In this document: positions 1-12,437 of the stretch, in pieces | How positions within the stretch are numbered: position 1 is the stretch's first letter | Layout: every line of letters begins with the position of its first letter | NCBI GenBank assembly: GCA_026874595.1 | Contig: CM049306.1 | Location: 5,410,019-5,474,018 of the forward strand | Origin: Sipunculus nudus | Taxonomy: Eukaryota; Annelida; Sipuncula; Golfingiida; Sipunculidae | Length of the DNA: 64,000 nucleotides | Direction of reading: 5' to 3' | Program-made: the position numbers and the translations under genes | The notes under the pieces: model-generated | What the model was told of the DNA's origin: nothing | Databases searched by the model: none | What the model saw: the letters and a program-made list of their open reading frames with translations, nothing else

Positions 1-862
1 TTGGGAGGATTCTGATGATTATTTTTGGTACGACGGACCATGGTAATGTGATCGGTCGTGTTTGTGTGTGTGTCCGAACGATCTGGGAGGAGTCTGATGA
101 TTATTTTAGGTACGACGGACCATGGTAATGTGATCGGTCGTGTTTGTGTGTGTGTCCGAACGATTTGGGAGGATTCTGATGATTATTTTAGGTACGACAG
201 ACCATGGTAATGTGATCGGTCGTGTTTGTGTGTGTGTCCGAACGATTTGGGTGGATTCTGATGATTATTTTAGGTACGACGGACCATGATAATGTGATCG
301 GTCGTGTTTGTGTGAACGATTTGGGTGGATTCTGATGATTATTTTAGGTACGACAGACCATGGTAATGTGATCGGTCGTGTTTGTGTGTGTGTCCGAACG
401 ATTTTGGAGGAGTCTGATGATTATTTTTGGTACGACGGACCATGGTCATGTGACCAGTCGTGTTTGTGTGTGTGTCCGAACGATTTGGGAGGAGTCTGAC
501 AGTTATTTTTGGTACGACGGACCATGGTAATGTGATCAGTCGTGTTTGTGTGTGTGTCCGAACGATTTGGGAGGAATCTGATGATTATTTTTGGTACGAC
601 GGACCATGGTAATGTGACCAGTCGTGTTTGTGTGTGTGTCCGAACGATTCTGGAGGAGTCTGATGATTATTTTTAGTACGACGGACCATGGTAATTTGAT
701 CAGTCGTGTTTGTGTGTGTGTCCGAACGATTTGGGAGGAGTCTGTTGATTATTTTTGGTACGACGGACCATGGTAATGTGACCAGTCGTGTTTGTGTGTG
801 TCCGAACGATTTGGGAGGAGTCTGATGATTATTTTTGGTACGACGGACCATGGTAATGTGAT
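1..862. repeat. 82-bp minisatellite array (right end)
   Basis: About 10.5 head-to-tail copies of an 82-bp unit. Each copy contains TTGGGAGGAGTCTGATGATT, then TACGACGGACCATGGTAATG, then a short GT-rich tract and GTCCGAACGAT. Copy starts at 1, 83 and 165 fix the period. Some copies have lost part of the GT tract (near 311 and 800). The array is cut by the window start, so its full size is unknown. Short frames on both strands only follow the repeat and are not taken as genes. Confidence 0.95.
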
Positions 863-2960
863 AGATTGGTGATTTTAGTATTGGGATCTGGATCCAGATC
901 CAGCCAATATCGATCCTTTATGATGTTGTTTCGATGCTGTTTCGTGTGTTTGGTTTTCCGATAAAAAATCTCAAAAATATAACATTTCCCCCTTATATGT
1001 AATAATTTGGTCTACTGCCAAGCTTTCCACACCTGTTTGTATTCAAATCGGATAACTTTTTAGAGAGCCTATGCTTTGGGCAGTGAAGGTACCGTTGACT
1101 TTTCGCAATTAACGTTCATATAGTGAGTAACCGACCAGGCGTTGTCTTGTCGTCATGGTGACGTCAACGCCATAGATAATTGGTGTTGTGACAATGGCAT
1201 CATAATAATTACGCTTGGCAGTCACGACAGCCTTTGTTATTTTTTGGCTGTACGGCTGGAGGTATTATCTAGATCGTTTGGCCCATGTATAGAAGTCCAT
1301 TCATACAAGTATATAGTGACAAGGCTATTGCTTGCTGGTGGATGGCCTGGCTCCTCAAGGTTTTTACCAAATTCCATCGATGGAGGGAGATTACTTCAAC
1401 GCAAACCCCCTGCCCCACATGCATCACACACTCGTAATCTAAATTCATCAGCAGCCAGCCAGGGCCTGATCAACGAGAGAAACGATACACCTGTATTTAT
1501 TTTTTACAACAAAAAATCTCGAAATATACGAATTTTTGTGGAAGGATTAGCAATGGGAATTTGTTTTAATTTGTTGTATATCGATATTAACTTATTCCCA
1601 TGAATTTCGGTGAAATAATGTGTTATTTCGGGATATAGGTTGATTAACTTTTGAGGAGGGTCTGGATGCGGATACGGCCGTTGGTGCTCTTTGAGTGCCT
1701 TCTGGTTGGTATATGCATCCTTTTTTTCCCTTGAAGTTTCAAGCTTCACAGCATTACGAAGACATATATATTCATTCCAGTCCAGACATCATTATTTTTG
1801 ATGTCTTGATTTTACACGCAAACTCCCATACGTGAATTATTTTTTACATTTAAATTGTTTCGTTTGCCATCCATTTAATAGATGAGTTTTCCCGTCTAAA
1901 GTGAAAGTAAGGTTCAAAAGCATTGTTAAAAGTTAATCTAATCCAGCCGAGCGCGTGCCAATTTACCTGAAGAAAAGATGTATTATTACATTCGAACTTA
2001 GCCATAGCGGTTATGAAATTAAGGTTTATTCTCGGCTGTTTCTAAAATATCTGTCCATTTAAACTTAAAAGACTTCTTTTTATATGAATAAAATTCCGCA
2101 TAACTGTTATATTTGTTCAGTCCATGTACGTGGAAATAACAAAAAGATTGGTTTTAAATCAAAGGATATTTATTTTTCTCTGATAATAGTTAAAACAATT
2201 TGACATCGAAATACATGCATTTTAAAACTGTAAATTTAATGATATATCACATAAGGTGTCTATGCATATTAAATTAATTTCCCCAACATACTTGGGTTAA
2301 AATAATAAAAAAAGTTTCGTTTTCTTAATTAATTACTCCATTGGTTCATATTTTCCATTATACACAGCAATTGTTAACTCAGTAAGCAAACCGTAATTTC
2401 TAATCGCTTGCCATTATTTATATTATTAGTGTGTGCGTATACCTAACGAAACCCTCGGTTGTGTAAATGGTATTAGATCATATAGAAAGGGAAGGTATCG
2501 TCATCAATAAATTTTGATATTCCACCATACTTATCAAACCACTTTAATTTACTATTTTTGATGGGGCAAATATTGCGTGACCAGTACATATATATAGTGG
2601 GTATAAATGATGCCACTTTCACGCTGCAAATTATTTGAAATTTATTAATAATAACAGCTTTATGAGTTAAAGCATGTAATAAACCCCTCATTAATTGTCC
2701 ATCCAGGCAACACACACTAAAACGAAAACGTTTATTTTATGACAGACTTGATTGCTACTATTAGCTTTTATTTCTTCTGAATACCAATAGACGGTTGTGT
2801 CCCCAATGTCAGCTGTGTAATGCCCTTTATTTTGATTATAGATTCACACTGATTCTTCCATATATTTTCTTGGCAATGTGTTCTGTAATAGCAGTATCCT
2901 ATATTGTTGGCTGTGGGCTCTCTTATAGCAATAGCTCAGGTAATAGTTTCATATTTAATC
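863..2960. other. AT-rich sequence, no gene recognised
   Basis: Apart from the palindrome at its left edge, this stretch is AT-rich and has no repeat of note. A 153-codon open frame at 1142-1603 starts on TTG, has no recognisable domain and no splice-like borders, and I do not call it a gene. A full cAMP-response-like site TGACGTCA is at 1159-1166; alone it says little. Confidence 0.6.
884..901. other. 18-bp perfect palindrome
   Basis: GGATCTGGATCCAGATCC equals its own reverse complement. It lies 22 bases beyond the last base of the 82-bp array. No function is assigned. Confidence 0.7.
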
Positions 2961-4030
2961 TCTCAGAGAAAAGGACCCCAGGACAACGTTCGTCTTTATT
3001 TTTCTATAACAGTTACTCCTGGCTTATTGGGAGATAAAGTTCCTTCAACAAAACTTTTATTCACATTTGTCCACGTATCAAGACATAAATATTGTATAAA
3101 CCTATACTGTCTGTCCATCGTTGCCTGGGCTTTTATTGTGGTTCATTTCCTTCAAAATGTTTTTACATTTCTGCCTCAAAAAACAATTTCTTCACCACTT
3201 TTACCACTACCTTTCAAAAGACATATTAAAAGAATGATGCAATTCTGTTTAATGTTTGTTTTTATAAAAAAATCAGCTACATTCATTTTATCCTCTGGAT
3301 TTATGATTTATTTTGTTGTGTCATCAAATATAGTTATCTTTATCTTTATACTAATCTTGCTCAAAACGCTGTATTTATAGACAGCAGTTCCCCTTCCTAC
3401 AAATTGTTCGCTACTTTATGATGCTTTTGTTTGCCTCCGTCAGGAAAGTATACGTCAATCTCCGTTCGGGGATGTGTTTGTGTTTTTGTTTGTGTGTTTG
3501 TTCTCAACATTAGCAATCCTAGACGGAATCTAAATCCCCATTCGTGGATGTGTTTGTGTATTTGTATTTGGGTGTTTGTTCACAACATAAGCAATCCTAG
3601 ACGGAATCTCATGAAATTTTCATGGCATTTCGGGAATGAACAATAAAGAATGGTGTGGATCTGGCTCATGGTCTGGAGTCAGGAATGTCATAAAAGAATA
3701 TTCACATGACTAATGCACGAATGAACTTTGGAATATTGGCCGAATAAGTGAATGCAAACACGGATTTGGAAGCCTCCACAATAGTAACCCCCAACATGGC
3801 GGAGGCTTGCATTCTTTAGAATGCAGATTCCAAGTGTTGAATGGTTTGGTATTCATGTCCTATCGCTTTAACATAGATATAATATTAAATTTTGCCCTCC
3901 TCTCTTCGCCAGTTTAATAGATAATTGTTTTACTAGAATGGTCAGGTATATCAGTTATGTTTCCCTGCTTCTGTTATATGCGGCATTGCTATAACATTGC
4001 CTCTCAGTTTGATCCGATATAACATAAATC
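2961..4030 (+). repeat. 1,070-bp tandem duplication, copy 1
   Basis: The block from TCTCAGAGAAAAGGACCCCA to GATATAACATAAATC is repeated directly at 4031-5100, and I found no mismatch by eye. The bases AATC precede copy 1, end copy 1 and end copy 2, so a 4-bp microhomology marks the junctions. Inside, near 3462-3530 and 3540-3609, is a smaller direct repeat of about 78 bp sharing GCAATCCTAGACGGAATCT. The 158-codon frame at 2904-3380 crosses the left junction and has no recognisable domain, so I do not treat it as a gene. Confidence 0.95.
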
Positions 4031-5100
4031 TCTCAGAGAAAAGGACCCCAGGACAACGTTCGTCTTTATTTTTCTATAACAGTTACTCCTGGCTTATTGG
4101 GAGATAAAGTTCCTTCAACAAAACTTTTATTCACATTTGTCCACGTATCAAGACATAAATATTGTATAAACCTATACTGTCTGTCCATCGTTGCCTGGGC
4201 TTTTATTGTGGTTCATTTCCTTCAAAATGTTTTTACATTTCTGCCTCAAAAAACAATTTCTTCACCACTTTTACCACTACCTTTCAAAAGACATATTAAA
4301 AGAATGATGCAATTCTGTTTAATGTTTGTTTTTATAAAAAAATCAGCTACATTCATTTTATCCTCTGGATTTATGATTTATTTTGTTGTGTCATCAAATA
4401 TAGTTATCTTTATCTTTATACTAATCTTGCTCAAAACGCTGTATTTATAGACAGCAGTTCCCCTTCCTACAAATTGTTCGCTACTTTATGATGCTTTTGT
4501 TTGCCTCCGTCAGGAAAGTATACGTCAATCTCCGTTCGGGGATGTGTTTGTGTTTTTGTTTGTGTGTTTGTTCTCAACATTAGCAATCCTAGACGGAATC
4601 TAAATCCCCATTCGTGGATGTGTTTGTGTATTTGTATTTGGGTGTTTGTTCACAACATAAGCAATCCTAGACGGAATCTCATGAAATTTTCATGGCATTT
4701 CGGGAATGAACAATAAAGAATGGTGTGGATCTGGCTCATGGTCTGGAGTCAGGAATGTCATAAAAGAATATTCACATGACTAATGCACGAATGAACTTTG
4801 GAATATTGGCCGAATAAGTGAATGCAAACACGGATTTGGAAGCCTCCACAATAGTAACCCCCAACATGGCGGAGGCTTGCATTCTTTAGAATGCAGATTC
4901 CAAGTGTTGAATGGTTTGGTATTCATGTCCTATCGCTTTAACATAGATATAATATTAAATTTTGCCCTCCTCTCTTCGCCAGTTTAATAGATAATTGTTT
5001 TACTAGAATGGTCAGGTATATCAGTTATGTTTCCCTGCTTCTGTTATATGCGGCATTGCTATAACATTGCCTCTCAGTTTGATCCGATATAACATAAATC
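4031..5100 (+). repeat. 1,070-bp tandem duplication, copy 2
   Basis: This is the second copy of 2961-4030, apparently identical throughout, ending in AACATAAATC before unique sequence starts with TATAAAATTC. Perfect identity means a very recent event or an assembly or haplotype-joining artefact. The open frames inside are the same in both copies and have no recognisable domains. Confidence 0.95.
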
Positions 5101-7573
5101 TATAAAATTCTTCATATCGGCACCATGGGTTCTTTGATACATTCTGCGAGGATTAGATTTCCACTATAATTCAGGCATGCAGTTGATTTAAAAAATATTT
5201 GTGATACATTTGTTGAAAAGAGTTCATCTGTAAATTTGGTGAAAGGTGACCAATAAAAGTATAGACAAAATGCAAAATTTATTAGAATAGTCCTTAAGCA
5301 TATCTACATATTTCTTTTTAACATTCTGGATATATAGTCACCCTGCATCAGAAGGAAAATTGTATATATTTTTAAAAACGATAAGTCGATGACCTGTTGA
5401 TTGCCCTAATTAACAAAGTAGGATGTAGTTAGAATGTGAAGGAGAATATTTTATTTTAGTTTATTATCACATTATGTTATGGAATGTAGGAAAGACAGTA
5501 TCTTATCTCTGTATCTACGAAGTTTTTGTTTCTCGCAGCGCAAAAGGCCTCATAGCTTGAGCATTATGATTCATATTTACCCATTACAACAAACATCAGC
5601 GTGTTTCAATATTTGTCCCGGAGTTTTCCCATTTGTCGTCCTATTTCATCATTTTTAAAAAATTACCTCCTTAAAGGTTTGACCACGCAAATATTTATCT
5701 AGGACAGTTGTTTCTCTGTCCTCTACAATCAACAGGTATGGACCGAATAAAATAAATGAATAAAAAACTGAGTGTCTGAAAATATTTATATTTTGTACTC
5801 GGTTGCTAATATTCATTTGTTTATTTCTTGAAAACAACTGATGGTTTGAGCAAGGTTGACCGGGCTCATGATCAAGATCGTGTTCTATCTCACTCAACAC
5901 GAAGGACAATGGTGGGCCCACCCTTACTTTTATAACCAGTTTTGGGGTCGGGGAACACCTCACGTATTCTGTGGTTGATGATATTTGTTACTTCCCTGTG
6001 TGTGTATGTGTGTTTTTTTCCTCTAAGTGTAGTTCTGAAGTTAACATTATAACAGACCCTGAGCTGATGTACAACCCGGCTTGAAAAATCTACAGCAGAC
6101 GGAGCGAAAAATTGTTGAACAACCTGAAAATCGATAAAAAATATGGTACACGGAGAAATCTTGTTGCGTTGCTATCCGTCTGATGATAAGAACTGGTTTC
6201 GCTGAAGAAACTATGGCCACAGAAACCAGATACTTAATCACAGTGTCCCGGGGCAATCCTGGTGAAGCCAGCCTATTAGTGCCCAATCGTCGCTGAGGGC
6301 TTGACGAAATCTAGGGTTGTCGGCACTTACAAGAACGAACTTAGATCAAGTGATGCTTTATTTTTCTTGCATTTCTCTAATCATCTGTTCATAAAAGTGT
6401 CCGTTTCCTGTTATGCATTGATTTCTGAACAACAAAAAGAACTTTGCTCATCCATGCCATTTACCAATCATGTTATTAGGCTGATAATTGTTGAAAAAAG
6501 TCCATAGTTGTCTTGAATGTGGCACGTCAGAAAAAATTACTATTATAAGTTACTATTGTTACCGTGGCAACATTTTGAGCACGTGCGAAACAGAGGACAA
6601 GGTAGTGTCATAATAAAAAAAAAAAAATTTGAAGTTCAAGAAAATAGCTACAGCCATTCTTTTGAGATAGGTACTATGTCATTTTTTTAGGCTCTGTTGT
6701 AATGATTTTCTTACAAAGACATACGCCATCACGTGATGGGGTGACAGGTATAAAAATAGGGGTATTCACTTAATGTGGGTTAACAATAAAAATCACATGC
6801 AAGTGCAAAGAGGAAAAAATATTTCAGGTGTCATGTAAATTCATAAGTGATTTTTCTTTAAGTTTTTACTGTTGAAAATATGACCAAATTGTCTAAACAG
6901 ATCCTGGAGTAGCCAATATGACCGAACTGCTGACAGCCTGCTGATTATTTTCAAGTCAAAGAACTTATTCCAGTGACCAACAAAAACCACAGATGTGCAC
7001 ACAGGACGTCATATGTGTCGAGTAATTTGAAATCTTTTGAAAGTGAGGATTTAGATTTTGCGTCATACAATGGTTATGCAATACTTTAGATTTTCACATC
7101 GACAGAGGTAAGAATGTCGGTCATAAATTATCAATTACATTAAGAATAGGGAGCATTTCATAAGTTATCAAATCCGCCGAAAATTAAAAAATGTGATACA
7201 ATTTTATGTAAATTGTAATATGCGGTCTGCCAGAAACAATTAATTTAAGGTCCGGGTAACCACGTCTAGATTCATCATCCCATAGCTATGTACAGAATAA
7301 CAAAGATATTCTGCTCTACTTCGTTCAAGATATAATAGAACACTGGTTGGTCTGTCTTTAAAATCATAGTCGAACATTCAGCCACTGCTAGCGTAAGGGA
7401 CGTCAAACCAGCGTGATTCGGGGTACATACCCCCTATGCATTTTAGCAAAGGGGGATGGTCAATTTAATCACCTCTTGCTATTCAGAGAATAACATCTAT
7501 ATATCTAAATATTGGAAATTCAATATATTAAAAATGAGAAGTATGGACTTCAATGTGTTTATTAAAAATATGT
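5101..7573. other. Unique sequence, no gene recognised
   Basis: This stretch is AT-rich with scattered short frames on both strands. The longest, 5655-5963 minus (102 codons), has no recognisable domain and no convincing splice sites. A run of about 13 A is near 6617-6629. I see no repeat array here. Confidence 0.55.
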
Positions 7574-7680
7574 TTGACGGTGAAAGTTCTCACCGCTCCT
7601 CAGCGCAGATTTGAACTCATGACATCCAAGCTTTGAGACCTGTGTTCTACCCAAGAACCACAGAAACCGGTAAAGCACTT
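7574..7680 (-). mobile_element. tRNA-derived SINE fragment (antisense)
   Basis: Read on the minus strand, this contains a D-arm-like hairpin GTTCTTGGGTAGAAC (stem GTTC/GAAC). About 25 bases further on is a T-arm/box-B-like GAGTTCAAATC (plus-strand 7608-7618). This spacing and order match a tRNA-type RNA polymerase III promoter. Acceptor-stem pairing and a clear 3' tail are not visible, so it is better read as a decayed SINE head than a working tRNA gene. Confidence 0.5.
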
Positions 7681-8084
7681 ATCATCATCTCTCAGCTCTG
7701 ATGACTAATCTAACCGGCAACATCTAAGCCTTACAAATGTAAGATATAGAACCTGAATATTGTTTGTACTTCAGAGATGTCACCGCGAGGTAGAACCTTG
7801 TATTAGAATAACGTCAATACTCTGCCACGAGACATATTTGTGTTTCTAATGAAAGCCATTTTAAGATACATATTTATGGTGCTGAGGGCAGACAGAATGA
7901 GAAAACATATTTTCGCAGCTAATGGAAAAACTTATGACCTGTACTGCGATAACCACATCAATGCCAACACATTTCGAGTCCATTTGCACCTAATGTGATA
8001 TTACTGGAGCAATTGCACACGGATTCAAAAACGAGACGTATCTAAACAAAACGACTGGTAAAATGATAGGTTTGTACTGCTAGT
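7681..8084. other. Unique spacer before minisatellite
   Basis: I see no gene, repeat or RNA in this stretch. It leads directly into the 36-bp array. Confidence 0.5.
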
Positions 8085-9580
8085 GTTAGACATGCTGTAC
8101 TACTACTGTTAGTCAAAAGGAGACATTCTGCACGACTCATGACAGACACAATGAGGAGACATGCTGTACTACTTATGACAGACACGATGAGGAGAAATGC
8201 TGTACTACTAATGACAGACACAAAGAGGAGACATGCTATGCTACTATAACAGACATGATGAGGAGACATGCTGTACTACAAATGACAGACACAATGAGGA
8301 GACATGCTGTACTACTAATGACAGAAACGATGAGGAGACATGCTGTAACACTAATGACAGACACAAAGAGGAGACATGCTATGCTACTATAACAGACATG
8401 ATGAGGAGGCATGCTGTACTACAAATGACAGACACAATGAGGAGACATGCTGTAACACTAATGACAGACAAAGAGGAGACATGCTATGCTACTATAACAG
8501 ACATGATGAGGAGGCATGCTGTACTACTAATGACAGAAACGATGAGGAGACATGCTGTAACACTAATGACAGACACAAAGAGGAGACATGCTATGCTACT
8601 ATAACAGACATGATGAGGAGGCATGCTGTACTACAAATGACAGACACAATGAGGAGACATGCTGTAACACTAATGACAGACACGATGAGGAGACATCATG
8701 TACTTCCAATGACAAATACGATGAGAAGACATGCTGTACTACTAATGACAGACACGATGAGGAGACATGCTGTACTATTTATGACAGTCGCAATGAGGAG
8801 ACATGCTGTACTACTAATGACAGTCACGATGAGGAGACATGCTGTACTACTAATGGCAGTCACAATGAGGAATCATGCTGTACTTCTTATGACAGACACG
8901 ATAAAAAGACATGCTGTACTACTAATGACAGACACGATGAGGAGACATGCTGTATTACTAATGACAGACACAATGAGGAGACATGCTGTACTACTTATGA
9001 CAGACACGATGAGGAGACATGCTGTAGTATTAATGACAGACACAATGAGGAGACATGCTGTACTACTAATGACAGTCACGATGATGAGACATGTTGTACT
9101 ATGAATGACAAACACGATGAGGAGACATGTTGTACTATTAATGACAGACACGATGAGGAGACATGCTGTACTACTAATGACAGACAAGATGAGGAGATAT
9201 GCTGCACGACAAGCGACAGACATGATGAGTAGACATGCTGTACGACAAACGACAGACACGATGAGGAGACATGCTGTACTACTTATGACAGACACGATGA
9301 GGAGACATGCTGTACTACTAATGACAGACACGATGAGGACACATGTTGCACTACTAATGACAGATACGATGAGGAGATATGCTGTACTACTAATGACAGT
9401 CACGATGAGGAGACATGCTGTACTACTTATAACAGACACGATGAGGAGACATGTCGTACTATTAATGACATATACGAAGATTAGACATTCTGCACGACTA
9501 ATGACAGACAGAAGATGGAGCTATTTTGCACTACTACCGAGAGCCACGATCAGAATACATGCTGCATGACTAATGACTGA
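8085..9580. repeat. 36-bp minisatellite array
   Basis: About 41 copies of a 36-bp unit, roughly GACACGATGAGGAGACATGC then TGTACTACTAATGACA. As 36 is a multiple of three, several plus-strand frames and one minus-strand frame stay open for hundreds of bases and encode 12-residue repeats (for example MRRHAVLLMTDT). Three frames being open in parallel is what an in-phase satellite gives by chance. I see no start context, splice site or signal peptide to support coding. The left third holds a sub-family with ATGCTATGCTACTATAACAG at 8233, 8376, 8481 and 8588. Copies decay at both ends. Confidence 0.93.
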
Positions 9581-9599
9581 CAGAACTGGCAAGGCTGAG

Positions 9600-10150
9600 G
9601 CCACCAGGGTTAAGATCACAAATGTTTGAACTTTTCCGACATCTTGGTGGTGACAATTCGCGTATAATATTTGAAGAAAAGAAAAGCACTATTCAAAAGT
9701 TAAAGGGTTCACACAAATCCTACGTTTCTTCATGTTTGACCTTGAAAGGTCGAGGTCACTTGTCTTGAAAAAATCCGAATTCCAGGTGGAAATATTTTTT
9801 GTCACAAATTTGAAAGAAACAGAAAATGTTAGTGGGTACACAAAAATCCCATATATACGCATGTTTGACCTTGGCGACCAAGCTCTTAGTAACGAGTCTT
9901 CAAACATGTCTGAGATCTTGGTGGAAACAATTTGTGTTTTAAATTTGAAGAAAAGAATGCTGTACTTTAAAAGTCATGGCGTTAAAAAATCCTATGTTTC
10001 CGCAAATTTGAACTTGAAAAGCAGGCAAAGTGCACCAGTCTTCAAACATGTATGAGGTCTTGGTGGAAACAGTAACAGAGTCACATTTGAAGAGAAAATA
10101 TTGGGTTCACAAAAAAATCCAATATATCGGCAGATTTTACCTTGATGGTT
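9600..10150. repeat. Degenerate ~137-bp tandem repeat
   Basis: Four diverged units share CTTGGTGG-like, AATTTGAAGAAAA-like and GGTTCACAAAAATCC-like blocks and a CATGTTTGACCTTG block. The CTTGGTGG-type anchors lie near 9643, 9783, 9918 and 10055, about 137-140 bp apart. The open frame at 9732-10055 runs through these units and is not taken as a gene. Confidence 0.65.
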
Positions 10151-10280
10151 TCAAACCCTTTCGACAAATTATTACTGATATCTAGGCATGTGCATAATAT
10201 GAAAGAAATTTGTCAATATTTTTTACTGATAATGCTCACAGTAATGTCAATTGGCAATGATTGGGATATTTAAAGACACG

Positions 10281-10302
10281 AAAAAAAAAAAAAAAAAAAA
10301 AA
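10281..10302. repeat. (A)22 tract
   Basis: Uninterrupted run of 22 A. It could be the tail of an old retroposed copy, but no matching target-site duplication is visible, so it is listed only as a homopolymer. Confidence 0.8.
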
Positions 10303-10514
10303 GGATTCTAGCTGACGCCACCGTTCTCATGTACAAGACAGAGCTATCCAAGATTTTCGGTTAGCTTGATTATTTTTCATTCCAGGCGTCCTTTCTGGAG
10401 ATGTTTAAGATTTTGTGTAATTTTAACCAAATATGGAAATATTCAAGGTCAAGGCCAGTCTTTTAGTAAAGGCTTTGACCCCATTTTAAATAGGGAATGT
10501 ATAACTACCACTGC

Positions 10515-10541
10515 GAGACACGATGAGGAGACATGCTGTAC
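10515..10541 (+). repeat. Isolated monomer of the 36-bp minisatellite
   Basis: The stretch beginning GAGACACGATGAGGAGACAT and ending GCTGTAC matches the core of the 8085-9580 array. It stands alone about 0.9 kb beyond the array edge, with unrelated sequence on both sides. Confidence 0.75.
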
Positions 10542-12376
10542 AATGGAGGGAGACATAACAGAAAACATTTCATGTTTGGGTTATTTACCGAGCGACATTA
10601 ACCTCCCTGCTGTCGGGTACACTTGTCCTTGTTTGGTACAAAATGACCACACGCGTCTCTTTTATTAAATCTCCTTGAGGTAAATGACCTCTCGGCGAGG
10701 CGTCCAGACAGACAAGATTAACGGCACGGCCATCCAAGTCCTTAGAGAAGGGAGCGACGATTCTCTTATTGATTGTGTTTGTTTTGAAGTGTATAAAGTT
10801 AACTAATTTTACCTACCCGAAATTACATAATATATCTTTATACCGGCAAAATATAAGACGGTTTAACTAGTTGTGCGACAACTTCCAAAATTATAGTGGG
10901 ATATAACATGTGTCCCTCAGTGAGGCTTACCATAGTCAAAGATGATTTGTACATGGCAGGGATTCTCCATTGCTGGCCTTGCCTGGTAAGGTCAAAGGTC
11001 AGAAAGCGATAAACTAGAAAATGTGACGGCCGCAAGCAAGACTGTTTGGATGAAATTTTGATTTATATGAATAACCAAATGTGTACAGGGGACATTTATA
11101 TGAATGGTATATGGTGGGATAGTTTGAAATAAGCCTGTACGCCCGATGTTGATTTATCTGTTCTACATCACAGGAACGACCAACTATGGAGGCAGCCTTC
11201 AGCTACTCACAATTAAAGAAACACCTACCACTACCCATGTCGGTACGCACCCTATTATAAACATTAAGATTTTGGCACTGTGCTACTTTCACTGGTTATA
11301 TTGAGATGTGAGCGAGATTTTTCTATTATCAGATCCAACTAAATGTAGAGTTCCCAAGTTCTCCATCCTGGAGACCTACTTTTGCGTTATTCCGATACTG
11401 GCTGTGGTGTACTCCACTCCTCCCTGTGATTTCCTCTTCACACAGACATAGTCTCCTAATATAGTTTAATCAGGCTTAAATTTTATTAGAATCAACGTTA
11501 ATTCACCTCTATTTTTACCTTTGTAGGGCCATCCTCAGTAGAGTAAACGCCCTCTGTATCGCTTTGATCTTTAATATTATCATTTATTACAGTGCGTTTA
11601 AATACATCTCGTTTTTGCTGTTGCCTTGATGAGCTTGATATCACCGGCTGGTTAGACTGAACCTACATTATTGTGACGACCGGGTAATAGCCGGTTTATG
11701 ATTGGTTCTTGTCAGCAATACACTTGGGTTTATTATCTAACAGAAGCAAGCTCTACAGCGTCTATGTGTCTGACCATCCAGGCGCTCCCTCGGCTCATAT
11801 TAAAGTCCATGGATTCTCCACACACTGATTTCTGTTTTCACTTCATTTTTTTATGTAATCTTTAATACGGTCTTGGTCACAGTCATTACGGCAAGCTAAG
11901 TTGGAACGCGGTAAAAGGAATGTGGTATAAACATAAGAACTATACACATAGTTACCGGGTCACGTGGTCAAGATGCCGCGTGCGGTGCTGATCAAATTTA
12001 TACTGAGGATTTCATTTTTTGGGAATGTCATTCCGCAGGAAACATTGTTCATTCTACATTAATCTGAGAGAAAATAAAACTTTCTCAGTGAATTCTAAAT
12101 CAACGTGGCTTTACTTAGTATACGCTTATTAAGGAGTGATATTACAGCTGGAAATGACTTAGGGCTAATTAATCCTATATATCCAACATTAGTAATTAGG
12201 TTTATGTCCGTCAGTACTATTTGTTTTGCGCATCATCTAGAGACCCATTAGGGATTATGCCCTATTCTTTTGCCAACACAATGAACTGTCAGAACAATTG
12301 ACTGCCAGACTGTCGGTCTTGGACCTTTGAGTTCAGTAAAATGTACACAAATATATACTGACTAGTCCAGGGTGAG

Positions 12377-12378
<2 letters not shown>
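10542..12378. other. Unique sequence, no gene recognised
   Basis: No array or mobile element is recognised. A 29-codon frame beginning MPRAVLIK starts at 11973; see findings for its weak likeness to a SNAG motif. Otherwise only short chance frames are present. Confidence 0.5.

Positions 12379-12433
<55 letters not shown>
12379..12433. repeat. (AT)n microsatellite
   Basis: About 27 AT dinucleotides in a row, ending in ATACATACAT. Confidence 0.95.

Positions 12434-12437
<4 letters not shown>

Noticed and set aside
1142-1603. 153-codon frame
   Set aside because: It starts on TTG, has no recognisable domain and no supporting splice structure.
2904-3380. 158-codon hydrophobic frame that could be taken for a membrane protein
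   Set aside because: It crosses the left junction of the 1,070-bp duplication. The hydrophobic look comes from T-rich DNA, and no family motif is seen.
8376-9232. Long plus-strand frames (242 and 214 codons) of 12-residue repeats
   Set aside because: They overlap each other and a 188-codon antisense frame, all in one 36-bp satellite whose period is divisible by three. Open frames are expected and nothing marks a start or splice site.
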